NCBI GenBank assembly: GCA_964007475.1
Contig: OZ023273.1
Coordinates: 45,943,525-46,007,524, forward strand
Length of the DNA stretch: 64,000 nt
DNA from: Hybos culiciformis
Taxonomy: Eukaryota > Arthropoda > Insecta > Diptera > Hybotidae
Direction: 5' to 3'
In this document: positions 1 to 12,109 of the stretch, piece after piece
Layout of the letters: the number at the start of each line of letters is the position of its first letter
Numbering within the stretch: the first letter of the stretch is position 1
Position numbers and translations under genes: made by a program
The notes under the pieces: generated by a model
The model's input: only the letters and a program-made list of their open reading frames with translations
The model's database searches: none
What the model was told of the DNA's origin: nothing

Positions 1-185
1 ATAACTTGAAATTGTGTTTACCAGGAGCTACTGCAGGTGATTCAATTTTCTCAAGCAATACATTAAGTTCGTTTTGTAGAGTTAAAATTTCACTTGTGGA
101 ATTATCGGCAGTTGTTTCAATTATTTAAACATCATTTACACAAAAAAGTCGAGATGCCAACATGCCTGCAAAATCTATTGTACCT

Positions 186-414
186 CTCGATGTCGTGATC
201 GTAGAGTTCTTAAGGCCGCATAATAAGTACATAACATCCAACGTTCATCAATTGGAATGCTCAAATTATCAATCAACTTCTTGCTAATTTCACTTTTAAT
301 TGAAGAGAGTTTCTCTAACATAAATTTTAATATTGTGCGTGTGCCAGCGCTCATCAGTGTTGAATTTTTTCTGCCAAGATTCTTAACAGTTAGTTTTACA
401 GGCTTCATAGCCTC
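186..414 (-). other. Exon-like reading frame at the window edge, unassigned
   Basis: A minus-strand frame of about 75 codons begins just after a convincing acceptor (pyrimidine-rich run ending CCTAG near 415) and ends at a possible donor, GAG|GTACAA, near 186. The peptide is well mixed and charged (for example IPIDERWMLCTYYAALRTLR), unlike the low-complexity frames around it. Another open frame without an ATG runs on the same strand from about 120 off the left edge and includes TLQNELNVLLEKIE, a possible coiled coil. I could not find a clean junction joining the two, because the only AG nearby would leave an intron under 20 nt. It could be part of a gene extending left of the window, or a decayed gene or transposon fragment. 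I do not recognise the family. Confidence 0.25.
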
Positions 415-3400
415 TAGGAAAAACAGTAAAAACAGCTGTTTTACTGTTACTGTTAAAAACAGTTCAAAAACCCTAATTCCACCTAAGAATTGAAATTTGT
501 ATATATAAACTTATTTTCCATATTTTGGATATTTGTATCAATGTTTTCTTTTGACTAGAAATTGCACGGATTGTTATGTTACGACGACTACACTCCATTT
601 TATATATGCTTTATTTATTATGTATGAATGGTTATCTTGGAAATCGCTGTTCTTTAATAAATGTGGATTACTTAATTTAAATTTTAACGTTCTTTCCAAT
701 CTTTTGACGTTTTAACAAAAACTAAACCTATACAATTAAAAGAAGGATTAAACGCAGAATTCAACAAAGCTAGAAATAAATTAAATTAGATTAGATTATT
801 GATCGAAATTATTTTTAAAAATTGTATTTCGTAACACTAGGTCTGAGAACTATAATATAAATTTAAATCCATCAAATCTTTACCAAACTACTCTGTTCTG
901 TGTGATAGTCAACCTTGAATTTTACATTTATACAAAACCTTTTTATTAATGTTAATGCAATTTTATTAGAAATAAGTAAAGAATATCTTTACCATTATTT
1001 TTTTCACATATATATGTACATTTTTTTAGATTTAAATATAAAAAAATTAGACAAAATTTTATATCAACCTTAACTTTCATGGTATTTTTTAAGGAATTAT
1101 AAAGTATAGTGAAAGAATGAAAACAAACAACAAACAAAATATAGCAATGTTGATTAAATTAAAAAAAAGAGCAATAAAATTTATATGGAAAAATATTTTT
1201 CTAAATTAAATTAATCCAGTTGACCTAGCAATAATGAAGAACCATTCTAGAGAGTGACCATTAAAAAAAAAACAACTATTTAAATAATTTTATTTTTTAT
1301 TTCATAATACATTTTGTTTAAAAGAAAGAAAGTAATTTGAAATTTTTAAGTTTCATATAGTAACAAACTTATTAGAAGAAACACGAAAAGTTTTAAATAT
1401 ATAATAGTTTCTTATTTTTGGAGAATTTGAACATACTTACATAAGTAGCTAATATAAATTTTCTTACAAAAAAATTATTATTCATGAATTTTTAACACAA
1501 ATTGAATTAAACCAGAATTTGCACCAACTAAATGAGTTCAATAATTTTAGAAACAATTCAAACTTTTTATTAAATCAAGTAAATTTCTTGAAATAATATT
1601 CGACTAATTATTCAGAATTTCAAATCTGAATTTCACTTTCTTAGAAGAAGATAAAATACGTATAAAAGTATAGCAAATATTATTAAATGCTAAATACATT
1701 AACTTGTAAGTTCAATTAAGTTGTAAAATATTGTATCTTTAGATATAATAAGTATAAGTTGGCTAAAATTTATACTGTTCCCGTTTTTTTAATTAAACAA
1801 TAAATAAATTTTTGTACTCGTGTTTTCTTATGCACTTTTTTTGCAGATTTTTTATTTAAGTAGATAATGGATGTATAAAAATATAAAAGTGACCACTTGA
1901 GACACTTTATGTGTAAACATTTAAAAAACAAAGTTTTGTTTTAACCATATAACATTATTTTAACTTAAAACCTATTAAGTTAAACATGTATGTATAATAT
2001 AGGTTAAACTAATTTAATACAATTAAAATGCTTTTATAAAAATTTGTTTTAATTCAGATTCAAATCATAAAAACTATACATTTAACTATACCACACAAAT
2101 TTCATTTTAATTAGTCTTTAATTAGAAAATAATAAATAGATAAATTAAGTTTTTTGTTCATTTACATCAATTTTAATAATTAACTATGCCAATTGCGTTG
2201 CAATGAATAAAAAGAGAAGTATGTATAATGGGTATATTGTAATATGAATCAATTATATAAATCAAAAATGGATAAGGTTAAAAATTTTAATATGTTCACA
2301 CGTTCGTTTTGTAGAATATTTTTGTAAAATATTTTCAAACAAATATGTATCTAAAAACAAAGCTTGATAATAAATCCCGAAAAACCAAACAATTAATTGT
2401 TATTCAATTAAAAAAAAATATTTTTTAAGTTACAATCGATTTACATTTTTTTTTATATTATCAACAGTACAGAATTCTCTAACATAACAATATAATAGTA
2501 AAATTCTTGTAATTAACCATAGTTCAAACTTAATCAAATTCGATTACAAAATATTAAAATTTAATTAAAATACTAATAATAAAAATAATATTCCTCAAAT
2601 TAAAATCATTAGAAAGTTCTAAACTAATAAAATTATACGTTTATCATTTTAACGAAAAATAATTGAGGAATAAAAATCCTTACGAAATCCTTGAGAAAGG
2701 TTTTACGAAAAATATTCAAATATTAATAACGCATTAATTAACACATTTATGTATTTATAATCTTATAGTAATTATGTATATAACTAATCCGATCCCATCT
2801 AGACAATTTACTGTGTAAAACATTTCAATTTACTACATAAAACATATACCGCAATTATAATATTAAAAAAATTTCATAAGACAAAATTAACTTTATAATT
2901 TAGCTCTTTAACCATATTCATAATTTTTTTATTTTCAATTTTAAAATAGACGCCACAATACAATATTTATTAACAGAAATTCTGTTGAGGTTTGGACATT
3001 ATTAATTATACAAATAATCAGTAAAACGTTGTGAGTAAAACTAAAATAAAAAATACTATTGTTATATACATTTATTACATACTCGTAGTGCAACAATAGT
3101 GGTTATGTTATTGTCGAGTTGAGAATTCATATTTTTATTCATAAAAAAGAAAAACCGCACAATTTTCATTCGACAATAATCTCAATTAAAAAAATTTATA
3201 CTGCTATTATTATATGTAATCATTGTGTTTATTAAAAATTCAGTTCAATTAAGACACAAAATATTGATTTTGATTTAAAAAATAATCATTATAAGATTAA
3301 TTATGATTTATAATGAAATTCCAAATAATTTTTATTAAAATAATTATTCGCCTCGATGCACTTTATTTTAACAATTTATTTAAAAAAAAAAGTAATTTAA

Positions 3401-4289
3401 AAATAATACTACATAGCGGTAAAGACCTTTAATGGGAAAGTTTCATAGGCACGTTTATTTTACTAGCGAAATGAATAAAAGTAAAAAGTCTACAATTTTT
3501 TTTTTTTAGATTTTCTCCATCTGTCCAACAAGTTATTTAACCAATTTGTTATGGTATCAAGGCATACAATATACTTAATCTTCCTCACGTTGAAGGACGA
3601 TTATTACATGCCATATGGAGAAACAAACAAACAATATATATAGTAATAATTCATGAATTTTTGTACAATAAAAGTTATTTTGATAATTTTATAAAAAAGT
3701 AGAGTCTTTTGAATTGTCCATCTCATTTCAAACAAGCAGGGAAGTTTCATTTTTTTCCAAACAGCTTTCAATCAATTTTCTGGAATTGATAATGAATTGA
3801 ATAAGTAAAATTTATGTTTCTTAAAGTAAACTTTTTTAAGACACTTTTAAATTTTTTTGAATCTCTTACTTATGCCGTCCGTCATATTTATAACTAAATA
3901 TTTATAATTTTAGTAGAAAAAATGTTTTACTTTACATATTGGAAAATCACGCTTCAGTTTTCTAAATAGGTACATTGCTATCTTACGTATATTTTTTGCC
4001 TTATTAAATTGAGATATCGGACTAGAGTACAATGTTTTTTTTATATGTACTGGAAAATTGGGCATTAAAGATTAAACATTATAAATACACCAACTTATTT
4101 CCACTTGCTTTTTCAGCACATAAATGCTACGTCAGTAAAAAAGTGGATAATTTTAAAACATGAACTTTTACTCAATTATCATTAATTAACAAAAAAATTG
4201 TGTGGGAATACTGGGAATTAACAAAAAAAGTATATTTAATATTTAAATTTAATAAAAAAAACTTAATGAAAAAAGAAACAAAATATAAT

Positions 4290-4291
<2 letters not shown>
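415..4291. other. Gene-free AT-rich stretch
   Basis: No frame with coding character, no splice-bounded exon and no RNA gene was recognised. Short frames here are low-complexity K/N/I/F peptides expected by chance in such AT-rich DNA. Confidence 0.6.

Positions 4292-4321
<30 letters not shown>
4292..4321. repeat. (AT)15 microsatellite
   Basis: An uninterrupted AT dinucleotide run of about 30 bp ends where the LINE reading frame begins. It may mark the 5' truncation point of the insertion or have expanded afterwards. Confidence 0.95.
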
Positions 4322-4324
<3 letters not shown>

Positions 4325-4326
<2 letters not shown>

Positions 4327-5308
4327 AATTGAAATAGTGAGCAGCTACTGTTACCTTGGAGTACATCTTACTCCTGGCTTGGTAATAGGACAGCATTTAA
4401 AGCTGAGAGAAGGTAAAGCTAAAAATAATATCAATAATATATGGGGAACCTTTTTTGGGAAGAGAAATATAGATTTCGGATCTAAGTACAAACTCTTCGA
4501 GGCAGTTTCGCGGGCAATTTATTGTTATGCTGCGCAGGTCTGGGGCTTTGGAAATTTCGAAGAGGTGGATAGGTTTCAAAGGTTTTTTATAAAAAGATTA
4601 TTTGGTTTGCCACAATGGACCCCTAATTACATTTTAGATTTAGAGACCGGAATTTTGGATTTGCACCTTTATACTTTAAAGTTGCATATGGAATATGTTG
4701 TCAAAACACTATTTAAATATGAAGTTTCTAGATTACCCCATATATTGTCAAAAAAAATCCTGGAAAAAAACACGTACTGGTTCAGGAGGTGGGGAGAACT
4801 TTCTGAGGATGCATTCGATTGGAGCTCAGTCCCTTTTTTTGAAGATGATTGGAAAGATTCAATCAATAAAACTTTAGTTCACTTAAGGAGCGAAAAAATT
4901 AAAATTAATGAGGAAAGAGCTAAAATCAGTTCACATGGAATTTATAAATTCCTAGATAGTACAGTCGGCGTTAACTATTTTCAAAATAAATTTTCAAAAT
5001 CAAAGATCGCTTGGATTTTTAAAGTCAGAAGCGGGTTAGTGGGGCTAAATTCGACTAGTAGAGTCTCAAACAGTCAGAGGTGTTCACTCTGTGATCTAAA
5101 TGCTGTAGAAGATATTGTGCATTTTGTTGGTATTTGTCCAATCTTATCTGAATTTCGTAGAAAATACTTGCAAAAAAATAATTTGGATATGGAAGAAATC
5201 TTAGATTTATTAAATGGACTTTCAGATGTTGGTTGGGATGGTTTGTATAAATTTGTTAGCATGGCTTTTATGTACAGAATTCGGCTTGTCGACGAATTTA
5301 ATTTTTGA
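4325..5308 (+). pseudogene. 5'-truncated non-LTR retrotransposon (LINE), C-terminal part of ORF2
   Basis: A 323-codon open frame (a few more codons if counted from 4325) carries the last part of a LINE ORF2. It opens with SSYCYLGVHLTP, matching the YLGV motif after the reverse transcriptase palm. A thumb-like segment follows (RLFGLPQWTPNYILDLETG), then a cysteine-histidine knuckle near 5081-5138 of the form C-x2-C-x9-H-x4-C. The catalytic F/YADD part is absent, so the copy cannot encode an active enzyme: it is cut at its 5' end beside the AT microsatellite, as is usual for target-primed reverse transcription. There are no internal stops in nearly 1 kb, so the insertion is probably recent. Jockey, I or a related insect clade is plausible; I cannot name the clade. 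Confidence 0.85.
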
Positions 5309-5609
5309 TTTAACTACTAGTTTTGTACTTCTTTTTTCTTTGTTATGGCGTTTTGTAGGATTCAAAACTTTTATTAAATATATATTATTAAATATATATA
5401 TAATTTGGTTATTAAATTTCGTTCTATTGATTATAAACGAAAAGAAAAATTTCACAGTTTTTTTTTTAGTCTCTCACAACAGACGACAACTTTTGTCAAT
5501 GTTGAGTTTATTTCATTTTTTGTGCATTATAAGTTTTTTTTTATAGATTATAAGTTTCTATATAGTTCTTAAGTTAAAATAAAATATTATGTACTGAACT
5601 TTACAAGAA
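5309..5609 (+). other. Probable 3' tail of the LINE, running into the gap
   Basis: AT-rich DNA after the LINE stop codon with no poly-A tail or target duplication visible before the run of Ns. It is likely the element's 3' UTR; the 3' end may be inside the gap. Confidence 0.45.
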
Positions 5610-5809
5610 NNNNNNNNNNNNNNNNNNNNNNNNNNNNNNNNNNNNNNNNNNNNNNNNNNNNNNNNNNNNNNNNNNNNNNNNNNNNNNNNNNNNNNNNNNN
5701 NNNNNNNNNNNNNNNNNNNNNNNNNNNNNNNNNNNNNNNNNNNNNNNNNNNNNNNNNNNNNNNNNNNNNNNNNNNNNNNNNNNNNNNNNNNNNNNNNNNN
5801 NNNNNNNNN
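5610..5809. other. Assembly gap (200 N)
   Basis: Exactly 200 undetermined bases, a fixed-size scaffolding placeholder rather than a measured length. Confidence 0.99.
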
Positions 5810-8298
5810 CAATGATAAGAAGAATTATATTAAAATTTATTATCTCTAATTCTGATACAAAAGAAATTTAATATTTAAAACTTTTGCGTTAAATTCTCAA
5901 ATTTATAACTTTTTCATAAGTTTTCTGCTATAATATAAGTCAGAAAATTGATAATTTATTATTGCAATCGTTTCATTGCATTTTAAAAAGAAGAAAAATC
6001 ATGTTATCAAATACTGAAATCTCTCATGGAACTTGATGGTTACATTAATTTGTTAGCCTTCTGTACTCTTATTAACATGACGTTTCATTTTGAAACAAAA
6101 ATGAATATTACATAAATTATATTTATCATCAATAATGATTCTTGATATGTACAAGTTAAAATTTGTGGCAGAAGCCAGAAATGTATTATTAATTTATGCT
6201 ACTAAGTGACTCTTGGTGTTAAATTTAGTACTAGTACGAATTTTTTTTAAAAACTAATATTTTGATACTAAATGATATAATACGGATAAAGTACAAATTG
6301 TTTTAAAATTGTAAAAGTAATTCCCGCAGGCAGCAGCATAATTTTACAAAAGAATTAATGTTATTCCAAAAATACTTGAATTAAAATATTTATTTATTTT
6401 TATTTGTATTTTCTATTTTATGCATATGAATAATTTTAATAATAAGGCTAAATGGTAGAGTGAATTGTTTGATAGATATTTGGAAAGTTCACTATCGTTC
6501 AAAAATTTTAAGTCATCTTAGATCTTTCAAAAAACATCGAGAAAAAAATTCGCAATAGTGAAAAAAGCCTTATATTAAATAAAAGAAAAAGACAGGTAAT
6601 TTATTAAATAATTAATTGAAATAATGTAAAATTGATGATAAAGAATGTTAGTTTGTTTCCATTGGAGTGCAATTTGTACATATAATTATATTTATATGTA
6701 AACAAATTTGTATATTATTACAATGTTTCAAATTTATGACCAAAGTTTCGTGGTTTTAAAAAGTTTTTTTTGCTGTCTTTAGATATACCAAGACCCAGTT
6801 GTAAAACAAATTAGGGATTATAGTCCACTATGTCGTTATTAAATATTTCTTCTTCTTTTTATAATTTACATAATAATTGTATTTAGCTTCTTTTTTTTTT
6901 TGAACAAATATTTGTCAAATAATTAGAAATTAGTTTATTTTTTGCAAAGAAAACAAAAGTACATCATAAAAATAAAACTTTTCGTCTGCTGCTATGTAAG
7001 ATTTTTTATAGTTTCAAACATCATAAAAAATGATAAGAAAAACTTTTGTCTAAGTAATTATAAGAAAATCTTCTCTTTTTTTTTAGAATAAAGTTACTAA
7101 TGGAAAATTTTGAAAATTTTATCCAAAAAACTTCTTTTCGTTGAGATAGAATAGTTCATGAATTATTTGTTAATTATTTGTTTAAACTTTTTTAAAAACT
7201 TTCAATGGTGACGGAAATCAACTAGTTCCGAACTGGTTTTCGAAAATATATTATCCGAAAAATACTGCATAAACGTTGAGAGAGCTACAAGACCTCTGAG
7301 TAAAACAATAAGAGATATATTATTATTATTGTTATATGAATGCTCATAAGAGAAAAAATTTGGCTACCTCAAAAGAAATTAAAAAGATTGTAGATAAACA
7401 ATGTGTAATTTGTGTTCCTAAGTTTCATCTAGAAATTCTGTTTATAGCTTGCATTGATTTTTTTCTTAATTACGTCGCAAAGCGTCATGCGATAACTTTA
7501 TGTCAATATGATTACTTTTATTTTTTATTATAAACTCTAAGATAAATTATGAATAAATGGAAATACAAATAATCTTTCTATTATGCATTTTAGCTTCAAT
7601 TTAATGTCAAGGGAAATTTGGATTTGCAAATTATAATATTTTCTTAAAATATAACAAGATGAAAGCATAACACAAACATTTGAAATGCTAATAAACTTGT
7701 TAATCAAAAGAAAAAAGAAACAAAATATTAAAAATGTTACCTTTATTTTTTCCATGTTGTTTGTTACCTTAATATTTCGTATTGTTATGACTTTACTTTA
7801 AAATTGACGTTTAATGAGACATTTAAGAATTCATGTTAAATGTCAAAGTTAAGAATACCTAGCCATCATTGTATTGTAAATATATTTCGAAATTGATAAA
7901 AATGAGAAACATTAAAACCGAGAAATTTGTTTGTTAATTAAATGGAAAGAAATATTATAAGTTCAAGTTTTATTATTTGAATCTAATTTACTTTAGATTT
8001 CCAAATTCGTCGGAATTTGAAATTGAAATCTTTTAACTTTCAAATATAGGTAGATCGTACAGGCATTATATTTTTAAGTAATTTTACCTCTGCGACTTAA
8101 CAAAAATCTAAACTTAAGCTTAACATTTTGTTATTTATATAAAAAATTTGTATTTAATGTTTTTGTTTTATATGTTTGTACATTTGAAATTTTTTTATTT
8201 ATTTCAAAAAGAAAAATTTTATTAATGCAAAAAAAAATTTCAATAACAATATTTTTATAATGTATATTTTTATTTCATTTTATTTCTAGGAAGGCTTC
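5810..8298. other. Gene-free AT-rich stretch
   Basis: Nothing with coding character seen. The short frames near 7.3-7.75 kb on either strand are chance low-complexity frames. Confidence 0.6.
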
Positions 8299-8868
8299 CA
8301 TTAAACCAATGGTTCCCAACCTTTTGAAATATTTGTACCCCTTGATAATGATTTGAATCTTTACGTACCCCTAAAAAAGAGTGCATACAGGTTATAACAA
8401 ACGGAATAAAAAATTTTAACGCACGTTGTGATTAGATACGCCTCGCTTTGTTAGCACCGAAATTGATCTAGCATCATTGTTTCAAAATCATTGCGAGTTT
8501 TCATGTTGTTTCTCAAGTCAATGGGTTCATCTTTTGCGTTATCATTATCAGTGTCAACAACCTTGTCTAATGAAATTGTGAAGGCGTTTCTAATCCAATT
8601 ATCGACATTAAAAGTTGGAGGAATGATACCATCAACATATTTTTTGAAGATTTCGTTATGAGTTTTAATATACTTTTTTAAAATATACACAATTATACAC
8701 AATTCACAAAATTTTGGAAAGAAAATTAGATTTTGAAATTATGTGTAAGCCGTAAAAAGGATATACATATATTTTTTTCAATACGCACAGTTCCACGTAC
8801 TACTCAGAATTGGTTAACGTACCCCCAAGGGGTCCATGGACCCCAGGTTGGGAATCTCTGCATTAAAC
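8299..8868. mobile_element. hAT-type DNA transposon, internally deleted, with 8-bp target duplication
   Basis: The element spans 8307-8860 (554 bp) and is flanked by an exact 8-bp direct repeat CATTAAAC (8299-8306 and 8861-8868). The ends are inverted: left CAATGGTTCCCAACCT, right (reverse complement) CAGAGATTCCCAACCT. An 8-bp duplication with CA...GG termini of this kind is the hallmark of hAT elements. Subterminal DNA is rich in GTACCCC/GGGGT motifs on both sides. A transposase remnant lies inside on the minus strand. At 554 bp it is far shorter than an autonomous hAT and must be moved in trans. Confidence 0.92.
8451..8702 (-). pseudogene. hAT transposase remnant
   Basis: An 83-codon minus-strand frame inside the hAT element contains DNWIRNAF, then EPIDLRNN and FETMMLDQF. 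This order (W-x-R/N-N-x-F, then E-x-I/L-D-L-x-x, then an F/E-rich stretch) resembles the region ahead of the C-terminal dimerisation part of hAT/ZBED-type transposases. The conserved C-terminal core and the catalytic residues are not present. The frame agrees with the element being an internal-deletion derivative. Family resemblance is from memory; a profile search was not possible. Confidence 0.55.
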
Positions 8869-11449
8869 TGTTAATATTTAGAAAAATTTAGTAAAAGAAA
8901 TAGGACCTTCATTTAATTTCGCGATTATTGACATTTTGACATATTAAATATTAATTATAATTATTTGTATAAACGAAATATATATTTTGGAACAGACAGT
9001 TATTATTTATGTCCAAAAAAAAAAAAAAATTGAATAGTTGTTGAAAAACGAACTACTTGCGATATCTCGAAAACTAAACGAGTATTTGTTTAATGTTTCA
9101 ACTGTAAAACAAATTTTCTTTGAAGAAGAAATTGCGATTCAAAATTAATAACAATTTCCATATACATAAGTTTATCACAAAACTAAATAAACATAACAAC
9201 ATACTGACTTGAATATTTTTTTACTGCAATTTATGTACATACGTTCTTCATATTTATAATACTTCATCTTTTTAAATTATTTCTATCAGCAGAGGGTTGA
9301 TGAAGTGAATTAACACCTGAAGAACTTACTTAGTGATGATATAAATATCAAATGAAAAAAGTTATTCACGATAAAACTAAGAGAAAGAAATAAACCATTT
9401 CATTCAGATAGTTTTTACACAGCGTATGGATAACCTTATCTTTATCTGAAATGAAGGCTATTTTATAATTGTATTTTAATCTTACTATAATAACTTTAAT
9501 CTTTTTATTTGTTAAATATCAGATTTAAAATTGTTGATAATACTATAATAATGTTTTCTTAATGTTTTTTAATACGTTCAAAAACATTGTCAAACGACTC
9601 TTTATTTTTATGAATCCTAATCAACTCTAAATCGAAATTGTTCAAATAAAGAAATATTCATTTCATATAAGTTCATTTTTCGTCTTCATTGCACTTTAAA
9701 TTATTTATATTCCATTAAATTTTTATTCTATTCAAGTGCTAAAATCAACATTAAGACTTTTTGATGTTAAAAAAAATGTTCTTGAATAATAGTTGGAAAA
9801 ATACTTTTGTCACATATATACATATATACTTTTGTCACATATTATGTACGAAAAAATCTTATTCTTATGGAAACTTTTTTAAAAATTTGAAAATGAGCAA
9901 ATAATTTTCTTTAGAACGAAAAATCAAATATATTTTTAAAAAGAGGTTTTTGTCCTTTAAAATAATCTTAAAAACGAAATGAAAACAATTTAAAATTTAT
10001 ATTTTTATAAACTGATTTTCTTCACATTCAATAATATTTATTTAAAATTAAAACATTTCCATGAGGAAAAACTTTATCACTTTAAGTTTATTTTTTGTTT
10101 ATTATTTAAGAAAATGTGTAATAAACTTTTATCAAAAATTTTCTGTGTACGTTTCTCTAAGTTATTTTCAAACTTATAATTATGATTATAAAATTTTTAA
10201 GGACTAATGGAATATAGTATGTTTTAATGATTTGCAAGTTGAATTTTGCAAGTTTGATTTGATACCATTTTTCTATGGCGTTAAGTTTGGTATTTAAGTA
10301 AATTATAATTAGCTCTTTACAAAAGATCCTCATTTCATTACGTAAGTTCATTATCCTCTGAAAATGACATGTATGCTATACTAATTAAAAAAATACGGCA
10401 TAATATAATGATTATTGATTTAATAGGATATTTTCCTTCACTATGCAAAATCAGTTATAAAATAAATCAGAAATATTATAACTAAACTGTGTTATTTTCT
10501 TGTAATATGTGCCGGTTTTATTATTCTTAAAAGCCGGTTTTATTAACTTTAACATAAAAGCTTTAAATTGTTTAATGATATTTTTAAACTAAATCTTCTA
10601 TTGTTCTATGTCTGATTTACTCTCCTTTTTTAACAACACTTTTTTATGTTAAAGTCTTATATCGAATGCAAATTTCATAATAATTCTTCTAAAACATTTC
10701 AATATTGCAAATTTTGCAAAGAAGTCCATAGTTTTTGTGTTTGATTTATATGTTATTTTAACATGAATAGAATTAAATTTAAAAGAGAAGTAAAGTCGCT
10801 TTTACCCATTTTTAAAAATTATAATTTCTAAGCACACAATTTTTTTTTATTCCATCAAAAAATCAATTCATTCATATGATATGATGTCAATGGAATAAAT
10901 AAAACAACATTAATGTCTTCGAGGTTGAGTCCCATTATAATGTAAACATTCAAATTTTTGAAATTTTTTCTAGACTGGGACATCTTGTGATACATATCAG
11001 AATGGTGCAAAGAAGATAATTTTCGGTCCCTTACAATTATTTAAGTTTATTGAAATTTCTTTTAATCTTACATTTTCTACTATCATAATTTTTTTTCCAT
11101 TAGAAAATGCATAAAAACTATATGTATGTATATATATGGAGTGAAATCATTTAATAAATTTTCTCCAATTATTCACACTTGAAAAATTTTTTCTTTGTCG
11201 ATGTTTTTTTTTATTTTCCCGAGCTTATTATTATATTTCTATAAAAATTGTTAAAAATCATTAATCATTTCAGTTTTTTTTTTTTTAACAAAATTTTATT
11301 GCTTTAACTTCTGGTCCCAAGTCGGCGTCGCAACATAAAAACCATTTAGCCAAGAACGAAGAAAAAAAATGTCTGTCCGAAAAAAATTGTTTTTTTTTTT
11401 TTGTTAAAACAAAATCCAAAAAAAATGCGACAAGTTTTTTTTTTATCAT
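8869..11449. other. Gene-free AT-rich stretch
   Basis: No gene recognised. A 13-bp direct repeat (GCCGGTTTTATTA) occurs twice near 10511 and 10533; nothing else stands out. Confidence 0.6.
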
Positions 11450-12109
11450 CTTCTATCCAGCGGCGGCTCGTACATAGGTGCTGCGACACTGCAGAACCCT
11501 CAAGAAATTTCTAAAAATTGAACTCATAAATAAATTTTTTGTTAGCTCTGAATTTTTCTTACTTTAAAATTATTTTTAAATGAAATATAACAATTGCTGT
11601 AACATTTTATAAACAAGAGTAGCCTACTTTCAGGCTTACAGAAAATCAAATATAGAAAATACAGAAAGTACTTTTCAAAAATAGCTGCGGAAATTTTTTT
11701 AACAGATTTTTTGGAACTGCGAATTTCACAGTGCAGGGAATTTTTTTTTCATGAACAATTTAATACATTTTTATTGCTGTTAAGTTTTTTTTCATGACTT
11801 GAATGTAAGGAAAAATGCACTGCCACAGAAGCAGTGCGGCTGTATACTTTCTTAAAAATTTAAAAACAAATAGCTATGTGGGAATTTTTTTTGTTTGTTT
11901 TGGGATATTTTGAAAGTAAAGAAAAATGCACTGCTTCAGAAGCAGCACAATTTTTATATGGGATATAGGTGGGATGTTTGCTTTTGAATTTTCAAAACTG
12001 ATATATGAGTAGGTATATATCATAAAACATTTATAATTAAAAAAAAAAGAGGTTGTTATTTTTTGCAGCACCCTCTTTCAAAACGTCCACGGGCGCCACT
12101 GCTTCTATC
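11450..12109. mobile_element. Non-autonomous hAT element (family A, complete copy)
   Basis: The element spans 11458-12101 (644 bp) between exact 8-bp direct repeats CTTCTATC (11450-11457 and 12102-12109). Termini are CAGCGGCGGCTCGT on the left and, reverse-complemented, CAGTGGCGCCCGTGG on the right, typical hAT ends. No transposase frame remains. The right half contains two related self-complementary modules, GCACTGC-cacagaa-GCAGTGC and a weaker copy about 100 bp later. A second, 5'-truncated copy lies at 37619-38126. Confidence 0.9.
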
